Below, piece by piece: positions 36,661-49,455 of a stretch of DNA of 64,000 bases. A program made the position numbers and the translations under genes. The stretch comes from Melieria omissa (lineage: Eukaryota > Arthropoda > Insecta > Diptera > Ulidiidae), in assembly GCA_963971225.1 (NCBI GenBank), contig OZ020268.1:35985848-36049847 (forward strand). The letters run 5' to 3'. The notes under the pieces were generated by a model. The model ran no database searches and had not been told where the DNA came from. It was given only the letters and a program-made list of their open reading frames with translations. Positions within the stretch are counted from its first letter, which is position 1. The number at the start of each line of letters is the position of its first letter.

Positions 36661-37040
36661 TTAAATATTCGTATGTTGCGTTGTTGGTTCACTGCAAGGC
36701 ACGCTGTGAATTGAATTAAATGCAAATATTTGGCACAGCGCACAGGGAATAAATGACTAAAATGTTTTCTGTTGTGCATTCAGGTGAACTAAATGGCTTT
36801 TAGATTGATGAAATTCAAGTGATGCTATTCTATAGCTATTTGAGTAATTCGGAGTGTGTCCTGTGTAGTTTGCAAATCATTAAAATTCTAAAATATTTAC
36901 ACACACACACAACTAATTTATTACTGCTTTGGAGAAAAAAAAATTCCGTGGTCCTTTGAACTCATTATCACAAGTGCTGACATAGAAAAGTGATCAGAAG
37001 ATGAAGAAGAAGAAGGGTGTGAAGTTTTGAAGAAAATAGA
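36661..37040. other. Non-coding stretch, nothing recognised
   Basis: AT-rich DNA with a CA run at 36899-36911. Confidence 0.5.
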
Positions 37041-37266
37041 GGTTAGGAGGTATTTAGGTTTAGTTGGGTTTGGTTTGTTTTGGTTGGTTAGGTTTAGTTT
37101 GGTTTGGTTTGCTTTGGTGTGGTTTGGTTAGGTTTGGTTTGGTTAGGTTTGGTTTGGTTAGGTTTGGTTTGGTTAGGTTTGGTTAGGTTAGGTTAGGTTA
37201 GGTCAGGTTAGGTTAGGTTAGGTTAGGTTAGGTTAGGTTTGGTTTGGTTTGCTTTAGTTTGGTTTA
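37041..37266. repeat. GGTTA/GGTTT/GGTTTGGTTA tract
   Basis: About 225 bp of 5-bp GGTTN units. The left part alternates GGTTT and GGTTA; about 37180-37240 is nearly pure GGTTA (equivalent to TTAGG), with one GGTCA. On the minus strand it reads AACCT, like the tails of LINE fragments elsewhere in the window. Confidence 0.95.
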
Positions 37267-40200
37267 GTTTTGCAATAAAAATGCCAATAATTGATGTCTT
37301 TTTGCATTTGTACAGTTTTTCCTTGCATACTTTTTGTCGAAAAATAAGTTTTTAGATGACTTTTCAAATTGAATTATTTTCTGAGATCAGAAGATATCGG
37401 AAGATGTAATTACATTATCCGACAACGAAAGACTGCTTCTTTAAATATAAAAAAATCCAAGAACATACTTTCACATACTTTTGAAATATTTTCCCCATAG
37501 TTTTGCCAATTTTCAGGTTTTTAATTTTGAAAAATATTTTAAATACTAGTGAAGTAAAAGCCTGAAGCCTGAGGTTAATTTTGAAAAATTTAAAAACGAA
37601 ATTGCTCACATAACTTCTTAATGCATATTGAAAGTTTTAGCAAGTTCTTGCTAACCATATATTGTTACGAGTTTTCTTACTCAATAGACTAAAAAACAGA
37701 AAATATGTGTTTAAATTTTTTTGTGAAAAAAGTTTCATCTTTGAGCCGCTTTTGCAGACACTAATTAATATATTGCACAGATTTTTTGGTAGTTTCTTAG
37801 TTGGAGTTCACCTTTCGAAAACATAAAAATCGTTAAATTCTAACACTATAAGTTCTCGGAATTTCGCTATGGAGGAATAACTATATATATACAATCTCTA
37901 TAATAATCACTAAGTATATAATCGGATAAGATCTCGAAAGGTATTTCAAGATTACCATACCAAAAAATGAGGCTTCGCTACCATCAATAACATTACTGTG
38001 CCCCGCCTAATACTCTATCTCCACCGGATCTTAAATGCATTTAACGATTAAATGATTTTAACATCGAATTTAAGTGCTCATTTTCAAAGTATCAAAGTGA
38101 CTAACTGACTCACTTTCAAAACATTGTTAACTCAGTTTTCCGTTTATAGACGTCTTAACAGAAAATGTTATGTTAACAGTAGGAGCTGTACTCACAGCAA
38201 ATGTTATGTTAACAGCAGCAAATGTACTCACAGCAAATGTTATGTTAACAGTAGAAGCTGTACTTATAAATGTAAACAATTTGACAGGTTGCTCGCAGTC
38301 ACAGCAAAAGCCGTGCGTACACAAACCAATTAGGGTATTTGAATTGCATTCTAAATGGCAGAATTTTTAAATAGAGACACTGAATTTGTTTGTTGTTTTT
38401 GTCGCCTAAATACATAACTTCTATCATAAACGAAATGAATGGTTTTATTATTTGCAAATAATAAATGCTTAAATGCAAATATAAAATCCGACACTTCCCA
38501 TAACCCCTTTTGAAATTCAAAATGCTAAAAGTTCTGGTATCAAATAGCTGACAATTTTCATAAATGAAATAAACTTTCAACAACTTTCAACAACAAAAGT
38601 GGATCAATGAGGGGGAGCAGACCAGAATTTTAGGTGCTATATGAAAACCACATTTACGCAAACAGAGCATGGTGCCGAAGTTGGCGGCGATGGCGCATAT
38701 GCAGCATTTAACTTACAAATGTAAATTAAAATCAATTGTGGAACTTAACTCAATTTGGGTGGGAAGTGTTGAGAGTTCTCGAACTTGAATGCATTTGCGT
38801 TGCGTTGGAAATACAAAGAAAATACGATGTCTAATGCATCTAGTTGCAGAGAATTTTCTTCATAACACTCTCCTCATCATCTTACATTTTGAGTCCCCCA
38901 CACTATCTATAGATAGAATGGCGTCATTAGTTCAAGTATGAGTCCTAAATGATTCTAAAATTTCTTTAATATGTTATTATCTAAAATACGTAATCCTACT
39001 GTCATGCAAACTATCCTAATTTAATTGAATTTTATAAAATGTCTTGTATTTACATGTGATTTAACTATGGCTCACTATGGAATCGTTTTGCTTTCGTATG
39101 TGTCCCGTTCCAGGTCTGGCCTTCTTTCGCTGGTTTCTGGTTCCGGTTTCTGCAGCCCTCTGCTTGTTCTGGTTCGCTTTCTCGTTCGCTCTCCGATACG
39201 ATTTTGGCCTCTATGTTCGGCTGTTGGCGCTCTCGCTCTTGCTCTTGCTCTTGCTATCGTTCTCACTCTCGCGTCCGCTTTCGCTAGCTCGTACTTGTGC
39301 AGCACGAGTTCCGTCCCCCGAAATGGATTTGTGCGTGTCGATGCCGTTGCTGTGGTTGGTTCGATTCTTATTTTTACTGTACAACAGTTTGTTCTCAGCT
39401 TATTCTCAGTATCATTGCGCTTGATATTTGTCTCTAAATTTAGCTCATTGTTGTTGTCGGCATTGAACTGTTGATATTACGCAATTATGTTGTTTCGTTG
39501 CTCTATCGGTTTGGTTTGATTTGATTTGATGTGCTGACCGATCGTTTCCTGATCGCAGATGGCCGCACACCCTGAACTTCAGCTGTGTGAGTGTTGGTGT
39601 ATGGGTGAGTGCGCGTATATGCGATGAGTGTGTGTGAATGCGCTTAAATGCTGATGTGTGACTTTAGACTATTCAATCGGTTCGTATAAAAAGTTACGGG
39701 GAAGATCGGCATATTTGTATATGTAACTATTTTCGTTAAATTGCTGAGATCGGTTTTGCTGTACAACAGTCGCGCTCAGTGGCGGCATTCAGTGTTATGA
39801 CGATGTTCAAATTGATGCTGATGACGTTCAATGAACTCTATATATATATAGTATAGTATATATGTATCTGGCTAAAGATACTGCAGCAATGTGATTTACA
39901 GTCGAAATGGTAACGTACGACGTGTATATTTTGTATACTATGTGGTACAACGCTTGATCGATTGACGAGTACTTTTTTGGTTTGGTTTTGTTGTGGGTGT
40001 GCAACGATTGGACTACTTGCTAGCGAATCATATGGGCAGCCACATTATGCTCCCAGGATTGCGAATGAGCCACAGAAAAGTGTATTGCCACCGAGTCCAA
40101 TCCATGTTGGCATACAGGTTGCTTTGCGTACAAGCTGAAATTTAAAAACGAAACGCTGCTGTCGATTCAGCTCGCCATTACACCTGAAGACTGTCTGCAA

Positions 40201-40344
40201 TGAGAGAAAGAAATGAAATATTTAGAATTAGAATGGCAAGAAAGAATTGCATTTTTGAAATATCTTTAAAATATAACATGAATGTTTGTTTTTATTTAAA
40301 AATCATTTGATAAAATTTTTTGGAATTTTTTCATATTAGTCCGG
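37267..40344. other. Non-coding stretch with a GC-richer patch
   Basis: 38160-38270 holds three or four copies of a unit with ATGTTATGTTAACAG and GTACTCACAGCAA. 39090-39320 is pyrimidine-rich on the plus strand (CTCGCTCTTGCTCTTGCTC). Its frames of 76-149 codons overlap on both strands and are not supported. A 115-bp stretch at about 40013-40130 is open in frames on both strands and has an acceptor-like TTTTTAAATTTCAG on the minus strand, but no gene can be built from it. Confidence 0.45.
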
Positions 40345-40690
40345 AAACACTTTTTTACTTATAAAAGTCATGAATAAAAATCAATCAGTGACTTTAATTT
40401 GTAAAAGTCATCAATAAAAATCAATCAGTGACTTTTATTTGTAAAAGTCATCAATAAAAATCAATCAGTAACTTTTATTTATAAAAGTCATCAATAAAAT
40501 CATTCCGTGACTTTTATGATTTTATTTATAAAAGTCATAAATAAAAATTAGTGACTTTTGTTTGTGAAAGTCATCAATAAGAATCAGTCAGTGACTCTTA
40601 TTTGTAAAAGTAACCAATAAAAATCAGTCAGTGACTTTTATTTGTGAATGTCATCAATAAAAAACAGTCAGTGACTTTTATTTTTTAAGT
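40345..40690 (+). repeat. 40-bp minisatellite with a hairpin in each unit
   Basis: About nine units, mostly 39-44 bp. Each has GTGACTTTTATTTGTAAAAG followed by TCATCAATAAAAATCAGTCA or close variants. TGACTTTTA and TAAAAGTCA are inverted within each unit, so every repeat can fold. Confidence 0.93.
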
Positions 40691-43600
40691 CTCAGTATAA
40701 AATTAAATTTCAATAATGTATGCAAGAGATATGATTCTCCAAAAACATAATTGTCAAGTCAAGTCTTGTTGAGTCGATAAAGAATAAATATACATTTCGA
40801 TTTAATGAATGCAATACTGCGATTAACTTCAAGCCATAATTTATTGTATAATGGAGTCAAATTGTGTTTTCTACCAAAAACGGAAAACATCTATGACCCG
40901 CAGTGGACAACAGACAGTTTTTGCCAAACCCCAACAATTCCAAATTGACTTCTAATAAGGCAAAAAAATGCTTATACATTTCTACCACAATTGTGGTCCA
41001 TTAATTTAGGAATCAATAAAAATGCGCCTTCCGTTGACAGCGTGCAATTTGTATTCGTTGTTCGGCCGCCAGTCAAACAACCAAACCAAACCAAAAACGA
41101 GCATCAATTACAATAAATTTGCATTATTCAAAAACAAACATTGGAATTGTTAGGGGAGCCGAAATCAAATGCAAACAAGCAAAACTTTTCAACTTTCAGA
41201 GATACCGAACGAACACAACAGGCCAGGGTCTTGGCCACAAATTTGCAAAATATTTGTACGGTGAACAGAGAAATATTGCCGCCAGTCAAAGGCCATCGAA
41301 GTATTTAAGAGGGAAAGTGAACAGCCGAATTTCGTATTTTCCAACACAAGTTTATGATTTTGGGCATTTTTGAGTGCTCGCAGCAGCGGCGCCTTCGCAG
41401 CGGCCATGATTGATTGATATAGTTATTTACCAGCCAAGAATGCAATACGGGAAATAATCACATGCTATCATATTTCATCGCTCGCAGCCGGCACGGCACG
41501 GCAGCGAACAAAAACTCGCCGCGCGGCACGTTGCCGGCGCATCGCTGTGCCGGATTACGTTAACAGATATTATTGGTAATAATTTAGAGTTGCGGGCAAA
41601 ACATTTTCATGTCTCTTTTCAGGCTCTTCGCACTGGCTGTGCAGTTCTTTGTGGAGCACCGAAATGATCGAATGCGGTTTGCCAGTGACAGACGTTGTGG
41701 TTTTTTATTTTCAGGTCGCCGTCATTTTGCTGGCTGCTATTTCGGTTTGCTGTCTTGCTGGTTGTTTACTTTTTGCATAGGAAATGTCATTATTCATTCA
41801 GCAAGAAGAAAGTAGACGGCGGCATGCCAAGACAAGACAAGAGCAGGAAAGTGTTGAGTTTCCTGAGAGAAATCTTGCGCCACACAATATTTCCAGTATT
41901 TTTTATGAAACTTAAAAATTCTCAGAGCAACTAGTATGTTGCTGTATGCATGAGCACACACACACACGGGCACAGTAGTGGCTACTTCGTTGGGCCATAA
42001 ACTACTGCTGCGTTTAGGTAGTACGAGAATATTAAAAGAATGTCATAAAACGTGCTGGGCATACTTAAAATATGTTCTTGCTATGCGCTTGCTTCTTCTT
42101 CGCCAAGATTTAGTTTGACATATATTTGTGCTTAGCACAGCAAATACAAAGCGTAACATATGCGCCGAGCTGCACGCATGTAGCTATATGCTCATTATAT
42201 GTAGTACATACATATTTCGCTGCAGGCAACAAATATTTTATGTACTTAAAGTTAGTCGGAGACTGCAGATGCTGTTGTTGTTTATGTGCAGTATCCAAGA
42301 CTCGCCCCACTGTACGCCACCTACACAAACGCGTTCGCAATGCCCCGCCGCACACACGAAACCACAAATGTTGGTTTGCCTGTGTTCGTGTGTGTGTGTA
42401 GTAGTAGACACGGACGGTCACACACAAACACGCACACGGCCAGCGCGTCAAGGAATTATGGGAAAATTTTGCTTACAACCCGTGCGGTTCTGATTTAAGA
42501 TACGTCACGCTTTGCTTAGTCCTTTTTATAAAAAACTCATTCCTAAACGTTTGTTTGTGTGTATGTGTGTGTGTATGCTCGTGTGTGTTTGTGTTTGCGC
42601 GAGAGTTCATGACACAATTCTGCCTGTCTGCCTTTAAAATTTCAATATTTGTTGTGCATATTTGTTTGTAATGGTTTTGTTTTCGTTCTTTGTAAAATTT
42701 TCCAGAACTAAACAAAAAATTTTCTGTGGTTACAAGGCGTTCATGTTGAGCTTCGATGAGTACAATGCGACCAGTTGTCCTTAGCAGATATTATCGAAAT
42801 TTTATGTTAAATAAATGAGAATTTTAAAACTGAAATGACCGAATTGAATAAGTAATCAAAAGAGTTTGCACAAGCCAGCAGAAATTTAAAATATTTTTAG
42901 GGGCTCTTTATTGCTTAATAAAATTCGAAATTTTTGCTGCATACTGCATCAATTAACATTATAAGTAATTGATTATTTTTATATTTATATTTTTCTATTG
43001 TTGTAAATTAAATAAAACACAAGTTGCTTATGACAAAAAAAAATATAAGAAATTATCAAGAAATTATAAAAACCCAAATTGTATTATGGGAAATATATTC
43101 CTTATTCCTTATATTCCTTTAGTAATAATATTTCCATATGTGTGAGTGCACACGAGCAGAACGATATGTAAGCTTTTAAAACTCATATAATTTTTATCGG
43201 AACAATTAATTGTTTGTGACAAAGAAGTAAAATTCTGTGCAACCATTGATGGAGTTATAAAAAAAGGCTGATAAATCTTTATGGCCCAATAAGATCAATT
43301 ATGGCACCTGTCGGGTAATTTGGCCTACTTTGATTATGAGGAAAATCGTAGTAGTAGCGACCATATCGCCACTTCAGCTTACGGAAGTAAAAGTGAAGCA
43401 AAAGTTGTATACTCGGACCTTGTCCAAGTTCAAACTGGTTTGATCTAGAAAATGACTAATTTTCTCAGATTTCTTCACAATGTTCTGCTTTAAAGTTGAA
43501 GTGATTTCATACCAAGATTGCTCACGTGCTTGAAATTGCAAAAGTGGTTGCAAATTTCGACCCACTTAGCTTCATAATTGGGCTAATTGGGCTAATTGGG

Positions 43601-44531
43601 CTTGATCCAGAAATAGACTAATCGTTATAGACATGAATAGACAGAAGAGAAAGGAAGTGCGGCTTGTGTTGTATATATTTTTCTATACCTTATCTAGTCA
43701 ATAGATAGTCATGAAAAAGTCACTGAAATATCGTAAGATAAAACTGAATGAAATCAGATAACAATACCTACGGATTGATATACTTATGTACATATTATAA
43801 TATTTTGGGTCAATGCTGTTGTTTCTCTATTTCAATTATCACTTTTGGGTTCAGTAGAAATGGATCGGTAAAATTAGTTGGCTTAGTAAGCCTTGCATAA
43901 ATAACATTGTGTTAGTGTTTTTGCAAATCTTAAGAAGGACTTCATTCATAGCCTCGAGGATTCTTCTTAAAAGAAACGTAGTAGTAGTAGAAACGTAGAT
44001 AAGAAGATCAGAGGATTTATTTGCGATTTTTCTGCATCTTTCAGTGACGAATTGATCATATTGGCTGCATTAAATATAAAAACATTATCTATAAGTTGCT
44101 CTGGTCTTTCGCACTGTTCACATATTCAAATACCCCACAAAGTACTCTGAATTTTTAACTAATTACATATTCTATCTTTTTTCTAGCACATCTTGTACTA
44201 ACAAGACATTTCCAGGCAATGTCCTTCTAAGCTTATTTTGTAATAAAATCTGCAATGTTCTCTCTTTGCACTAATATTCTTGCCTGCCAAATGTTTATTA
44301 TGCATTTCGCAAATAAAAACTTGTATGAAAAGCAAATGGTAGACGTGTTCTGTAACGGACACATATCTAACTATCTTAGCTAAAATATTATTATTGACTT
44401 TTTAAAACGTGACTTTGACAATTTCTAAAAATAAAATCGACTCAAAGTTTAACTAAATTCGCAACAAACTACGATAGCCGAGTTCAAGAAACAAGCGACA
44501 GCAGCCACTTCTCTGTGCGGTTAGAAGTTCT
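40691..44531. other. Non-coding stretch, no gene supported
   Basis: CA/TG patches at 41955-41966, 42390-42440 and 42555-42595. A 9-bp tandem of ATTGGGCTA occurs at about 43576-43603. Frames of 60-121 codons near 41119-42498 overlap on both strands. Confidence 0.5.
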
Positions 44532-44915
44532 TATACGTATGAGTAACATCAGAGTACAACGGACTACTTGGCGTATGAGTAACATTGAAGTATGAGGGAC
44601 TACTTGGCGTATGAGTAACATGAGTAACAAAGTTCGCGTTAAAAAGTTCTGGTGCGTAGGAGTAACATTGAAGTACGAGAGACTACTTGGCGTATGAGTA
44701 ACATTGAAGTACGAGGGACTACTTGGCGTATGAGTAACATTGAAGTGCGAGGGACTACTTGGCATGTAAGTAACATTTAAATACTAGGGACTACTTGGCG
44801 TATCAGTACAAGTTCGTGTGCGTATGAGTAACATCTAAGAACTTACTCCGATGTTACTCATACGCCCTTGAACTTCTTAACATGCGCTCAGATGTTATTC
44901 ATACGCCAAGTTTTT
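44532..44915. repeat. 36-bp minisatellite with terminal inversion
   Basis: Units read ACTTGGCGTATGAGTAACAT then TGAAGTATGAGGGACT, with a damaged spacer near 44610-44660. The last part is inverted: GCGTATGAGTAACATC at 44820-44835 pairs perfectly with 44850-44865, and a further inverted unit ends near 44915. The 93-codon minus-strand frame is the translation of the repeat. Confidence 0.9.
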
Positions 44916-47900
44916 CATAATATTTCAGTGTTTACTAAAAAAAAACAAAACATCTTCCGCACACAGCCCATGACTTGCATACACCAATGCATAAATTCTC
45001 ATTTGGATTTAGTTTGTATTTAGTTTCGTTTGCATATTGAACAGTTTGGCCATTGCGGCAATGAAATTAAATGGCCGCATTGAAATGAAAATCAGTGTAT
45101 CGACACATTTGCAGCACTGACCAAAGGACATGCACAAAATTGCCATGGCTATGCAATTTCGAGCAGTGCGAATGCGTAACTGCTTTTCAATGAAATATCA
45201 GTTGTTATACACAGTTACAATTATTGCAATTTTTCCGCTCAACATTTTATTTGATTACTTTTCAATTTATTTTCATTAGCACAGCGGATTAACAGCGTTG
45301 CTGATGGTCGCGAGCTCTAATTATTTGAATACATATTGGCCGCTGGCGGTTGCATTGGTCTTGGCTCGGCCATCGGTTATGGTGTTCATAAATAAATCAA
45401 AACGTTTAAAGCATTCAAATTTTAATTGAATAATTATGTAGTATTCTGATTTGTGCTGGCCTTGCCAATAATTGTTATAATTTATGTTATTTTCATTTGT
45501 GCAGTTGTTATGGTTGTTTTGTGTCTGTGTCTATGCTATCAACACTGCAAATGGAAACAGCAATTTTTTATAATTAATGTTAACTAATTGGTAGAGGAAT
45601 TTTTTTGGGTAAAGCATTGTTTGTGTGCAGCGGCTTAATTAATTATATTTAAAATTAACTTGAGCCCGAAAAAGCAAAAAACAATCGATTTTTGGTGTTT
45701 TTTTTGTGTATTGAGAAATTTTCTGTATTTCACTGTGTTCATACATATCTTTGCATTTATTTGTGTAAGAATGTGTGCGTATATGTATATGTGTATGTGT
45801 GCATGTATATATGTGCCTGTATTTATACAAAGCCTTTTTATGGTGTAAATGAAAATCAGGATAACAGCACATAAAATGTGGATTTAACAAAAGCATGTCT
45901 CATTGTCAGACATATTTGTTGAGATTTTCGCCTTTTCGCTAAAGCCACACTTTCGCTTTTTCTACCCCGCAGCGGTTCATCGAAACTATCGTCGCTCTAC
46001 ATCTGCACCACACTTGGAAACTACCCGCTTGCCCCCATGTCTTTGTGTCTTCAACGCCAGCCTATCGTATTTGTCACACCCCCCAAAAAATTCAATGGCA
46101 TGCTTACCACTTCCTGTTTCCTGGCTTCCGTTTCCGCAACGTGCGCAGGCACAAACACACACACACGCACACTCACCAGCAACAAGAACAACGACAAGAA
46201 CTCATGGGCACACACAAAAATTTCGAGTACACCACAACACAAAAACTCGAAGCAATAAACGAGCTGCCAAATGTTGTTTGGCATTTGGTGTGAAGCAAAT
46301 TCGTTGCTTTTGTTTTATTTGCGTTCAACGCATTATCCTTTTGTGAGCCTTTTCGTCGCTCCCATCGCTTCGGCGTTGGTGCTTCGTGTACTATTCTTTA
46401 ACTATTGTTTCCATGTGCCCATTGTTGCCCATTTGATTATTTTGCAGACATTCCGGTTGATTTTTTGGTATTTGCGAAATGTTACCGAGCCGAGTGCGAG
46501 TCGGTGCTGGGCAGTGAACGGCTGCGGCAACGATGGCGGCAATGGTTGTGGTCGTAATTTAATTGCGTTGTGGTCAATCGTTGAAAATCATACTAAATTG
46601 CTTGATTCTGATTTGATTTGCGTAGATTACAATCTGTGCCGTTCGCATGTTAAGTGGATTAGGGCTCAAACACTTTGCTCAACGCGCCATGAATCCTTTT
46701 TGGGGGATAAGTGGTCGGCCGACTGGCTGGCTGAATGGGCGGCCGGCCAGCTGAGTCTGTGGACGGGTTTGTGCTGCTCGCTTGCGAAACTGTTAATGGG
46801 CTGCGGGGCTGGCGAGAAACTCAAGCTGGCCAGCTGTACCGCAAGCCAGCCGGCCGAACAACGGGGAGCTGTGCAAGTGGGCTGGGCAGTAAGCACACGG
46901 AGTGCTGGCCTATTGTAGTCCTGAAACTAATTTGAATTTTATTATAACCATAATATCCTGGTATTTAGCAAGGGATCCCGAAGGGATCTTGGCCAGCCGC
47001 ATCACTGCACACAGCTGAATGATAATCGATTTTGCTGCCAAAGAGTGGTGTGAGGCTGGCGTAGGTATTGGCATAAAAAATGATTTCGATAATGTCTTTT
47101 TAATAGAATGACAAAGTCGAAAAATGATAACAGTTAAGAGGCTGCGTAGTCGCCGAGGCTGGAAACCCTTTTGTGGTGGCACTATTGATTTTCCGCTGTC
47201 TTGCACAAAACTACCGAGAAATGAGAAACGAAAAACGAAAACAAACACAACAACCATTGCCACATTGCACACAATGACGGCTTTGGCGGCCGCAGGCAGA
47301 ATGGCCACTGGCTGTGACCACATCTCTGCAAGTCAAAATACCCTAAAGGCACAAACTGCTTGCCGCGCGCCGTCTTCCCCTCATGAAAACAACAATAAAG
47401 GGCAGCAAAGAAGACGGCAAACCGGCAGCAAATTTCGGTACATGGTCGCTAAATAAAATACTTTACCGTTCGCCGCAGCCATAACACTCAGCGCAACAAC
47501 AATAAAATTGTGCGACGAACGCCAGGCCCAGCGTCAAAGCCGGCCGAGCACACAATAACAGTAAAAAAACACACACACACAGCAGCAGAGTATCAGAAGC
47601 CATTTTGTCATTACAAATCTTAAAAATCATACTAAAGCCGCCAGCACAGATTGTCGGCAGATTTTTCTTTTATTGCGTCTATAAAAAGTTTTTACGAACT
47701 GGTTGGCGGCGACGGCGGCGTCATCGTCGTCGATATGCATTTCGACTTCGGGCCAGGATTGCGGCGGGATGCAGCTGCTGAGTACTCTGCGGGTAAGTGC
47801 TTTTTAAATGGGTTAAATTTGGCTGTTTGAATGCTTTGAATGTTTGGCGTGTTATAAAAGGATTAAGGCAACTTAAGTTAAGGCGGCAGTAATGCGGTAA

Positions 47901-48770
47901 ATATTTCTTTCCCAAGGCAAAGTGTAGAAGGGGTTTGGGTCAAATTGCCATTGAACAAAAGGAATCTCTGCACTAGTGTCATGTAATTTTTAATAATAAT
48001 AACAATTGTTCTCAAATTTATGGGAACTTTTAACTGAAGCAAGAAGGGGAGCAGTGCAATAAAAGCGATAATCTGCTTAAATTTAAATTTACACAAATTT
48101 ACATTTGCTGAATAAAGTCTAAGGCGTCAGATAAAAGCGTTTAAGTTCTTAAAATGTTATTTTAAATATTATATTTTTACAGCCTTAAGTAGTTCCGGGC
48201 AATGACTGCTTCTTGGGTTTTTTCTGTTGCCTAGAATAAACGATGAAACTATTCTATAAACCATTCGTATAAAATTTGAAACGTGGAAAAAAATTAAGTG
48301 GGATCTAATCTATCTCACGTATAGAGCATTTAAAACTATTTTTGTTTTGTTAACACTCAGTTTGAATACTGGTTTTTCGCACCTACAAGACATTAAAAAA
48401 TATAATAATTGTTGTTAATATTTTAGGCATAAAACTTCAAATTACTTACTTACAACTCTTTGCTACTCAACTCTCAGTCCCAATTGCGGATTTGCCGAAA
48501 CAGGCCGCTTAATCGGGTTCTTATTGTTTTCTACATGATAAGGATTTGTCGTTCATTGTGCATAAATTACATGTGGGCAACGATGCTGTCGGAAGCGACG
48601 TGAAACTCATCAGAGACTATAATGATGCCTTGTGGCATAGAAAACAAGTTTTGCTCCAAGCTGCTTATTCAAGGAGTACCTATACCGGCTGAATACAAAA
48701 TTTACATTTTCTCACAAAAATCTAATAATTTCTTTTTAACACTCAATTACGATTGCAATTATATTCACAG
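44916..48770. other. Non-coding stretch, no gene supported
   Basis: A GC-richer region at 45900-47450 has frames up to 215 codons on the plus strand (46271-46918) and 137 on the minus strand (46910-47323). They overlap, show no domain and no splice logic, and are not called. 46725-46870 contains repeated GGCCGGCCAGCTG/CTGGCCAGCTG words. Confidence 0.45.
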
Positions 48771-48970
48771 TAGGGAGGTTAGTGGGTTGACAACGTAAAA
48801 GTTGACAACGTAACAAATTCGATCGTGTGGGAGACGCCCTCTGGTGGTGAATCTCTGAACCTTAATTAGTTTTGTATTTATTGTACTCAAGAATATTGGT
48901 GATCGCTGAATAAATCATTTTAATCAGTTCAGTAGTTTCCGAGATACGAAGTTTTATCGATTACTTCTCT
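48771..48970. repeat. Dispersed repeat family B, partial copy
   Basis: Matches 5640-5870: GTTGACAACGTAA, GGGAGACGCCCTCTGGTGGTG, TTAGTTTTGTATTTATTG, ACTCAAGAATATTGG, and CAGTAGTTTCCGAGATACG. It is followed by an 11-bp tandem (ACTTCTCTACT, about three units) at 48964-49000. Confidence 0.6.
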
Positions 48971-48999
48971 ACTACTTCTCTACTACTTCTCTACTACTT

Positions 49000-49455
49000 T
49001 TTTTTAGAGGTATAGAACTTCGAATTGAAATAAAACACAAGAAAATCGTTTTAATGTCCATCAATTTGGCTTTATTGGAAGGATAATTTTATGCCATTAA
49101 TGTTTAAATATGATTTCGGGCATGTGGCCGCAGCGGCTGGCTCGAATAAAACCAATTCTACAGGTCCAATTTTTAAAGTTGATGGACAAAGCTCCAATTG
49201 CTGTGCACGGTGGCGAATCGATTCATTCGGGTCCTCTTCAACATTTTGCTCTACAGCGGCAATTGTTTCTTCGGTGCGCACTGTTCGACGTCTCTGCGGA
49301 TGCGTATTATCGCAAACTTCAAAGTCGGATTTCCCTTAGACTAGAGCCAATCCAGCCAAACGGCTGGTGGATCTCAACTCAGTATACCTATGAAAAGTCG
49401 CTCTGTAGGCCCCCCCCATGTCTGAAATTTTTGAGGGTAAATTTCACGCACAGTG
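49000..49455 (-). mobile_element. Internally deleted DNA transposon
   Basis: Read on the minus strand, the element starts at 49455 with CACTGTGCGTGAAATTTACC, preceded by TAA outside. About 140 bp later it enters a transposase N-terminus and then jumps, within about 50 bp, to the transposase C-terminus. No equivalent end is visible on the other side; a run of A and the 11-bp tandem follow near 49000. The first 140 bp are shared with the arms of the foldback element at 50991-51695. Confidence 0.7.
49108..49310 (-). pseudogene. Transposase remnant: N-terminus joined to C-terminus
   Basis: Minus-strand translation from about 49300 gives RRRTVRTEETIAAVEQNVEE, then IRHRAQQLELCPSTL. This is the N-terminal region of a Tc1/mariner-superfamily (DDE_3) transposase group common in insects, just before and within its helix-turn-helix. 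In another frame it continues to GHMPEIIFKH followed by a stop near 49112, which has the form of the C-terminus of the same group. The catalytic middle (about 250 residues) is missing. The product could not catalyse transposition. Family membership is recognised from the N- and C-terminal motifs; the exact family name is not certain. Confidence 0.7.

Noticed and set aside
39355..39372. GGTTCGATTC resembling a tRNA B box
   Set aside because: No paired T stem, no A box at the right distance, and no cloverleaf could be drawn.
39025..39474. 149-codon plus-strand frame and 76-codon minus-strand Arg/Ala-rich frame
   Set aside because: Both arise from a CTCGCTCTTG-type pyrimidine-rich tract; no motif.
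44484..44765. 93-codon minus-strand Ser/Pro/Thr repeat protein
   Set aside because: Translation of the 36-bp minisatellite; unit length is a multiple of three, so the frame stays open.
46271..46918. 215-codon plus-strand frame
   Set aside because: Composition is erratic, with no motif, and minus-strand frames overlap it; it includes reiterated GGCCGGCCAGCTG words.
48480..48680. Possible transposase scrap on the minus strand (a VSDEFHV-like word)
   Set aside because: A single weak word resembling SDEAHF with no supporting motif before or after it.
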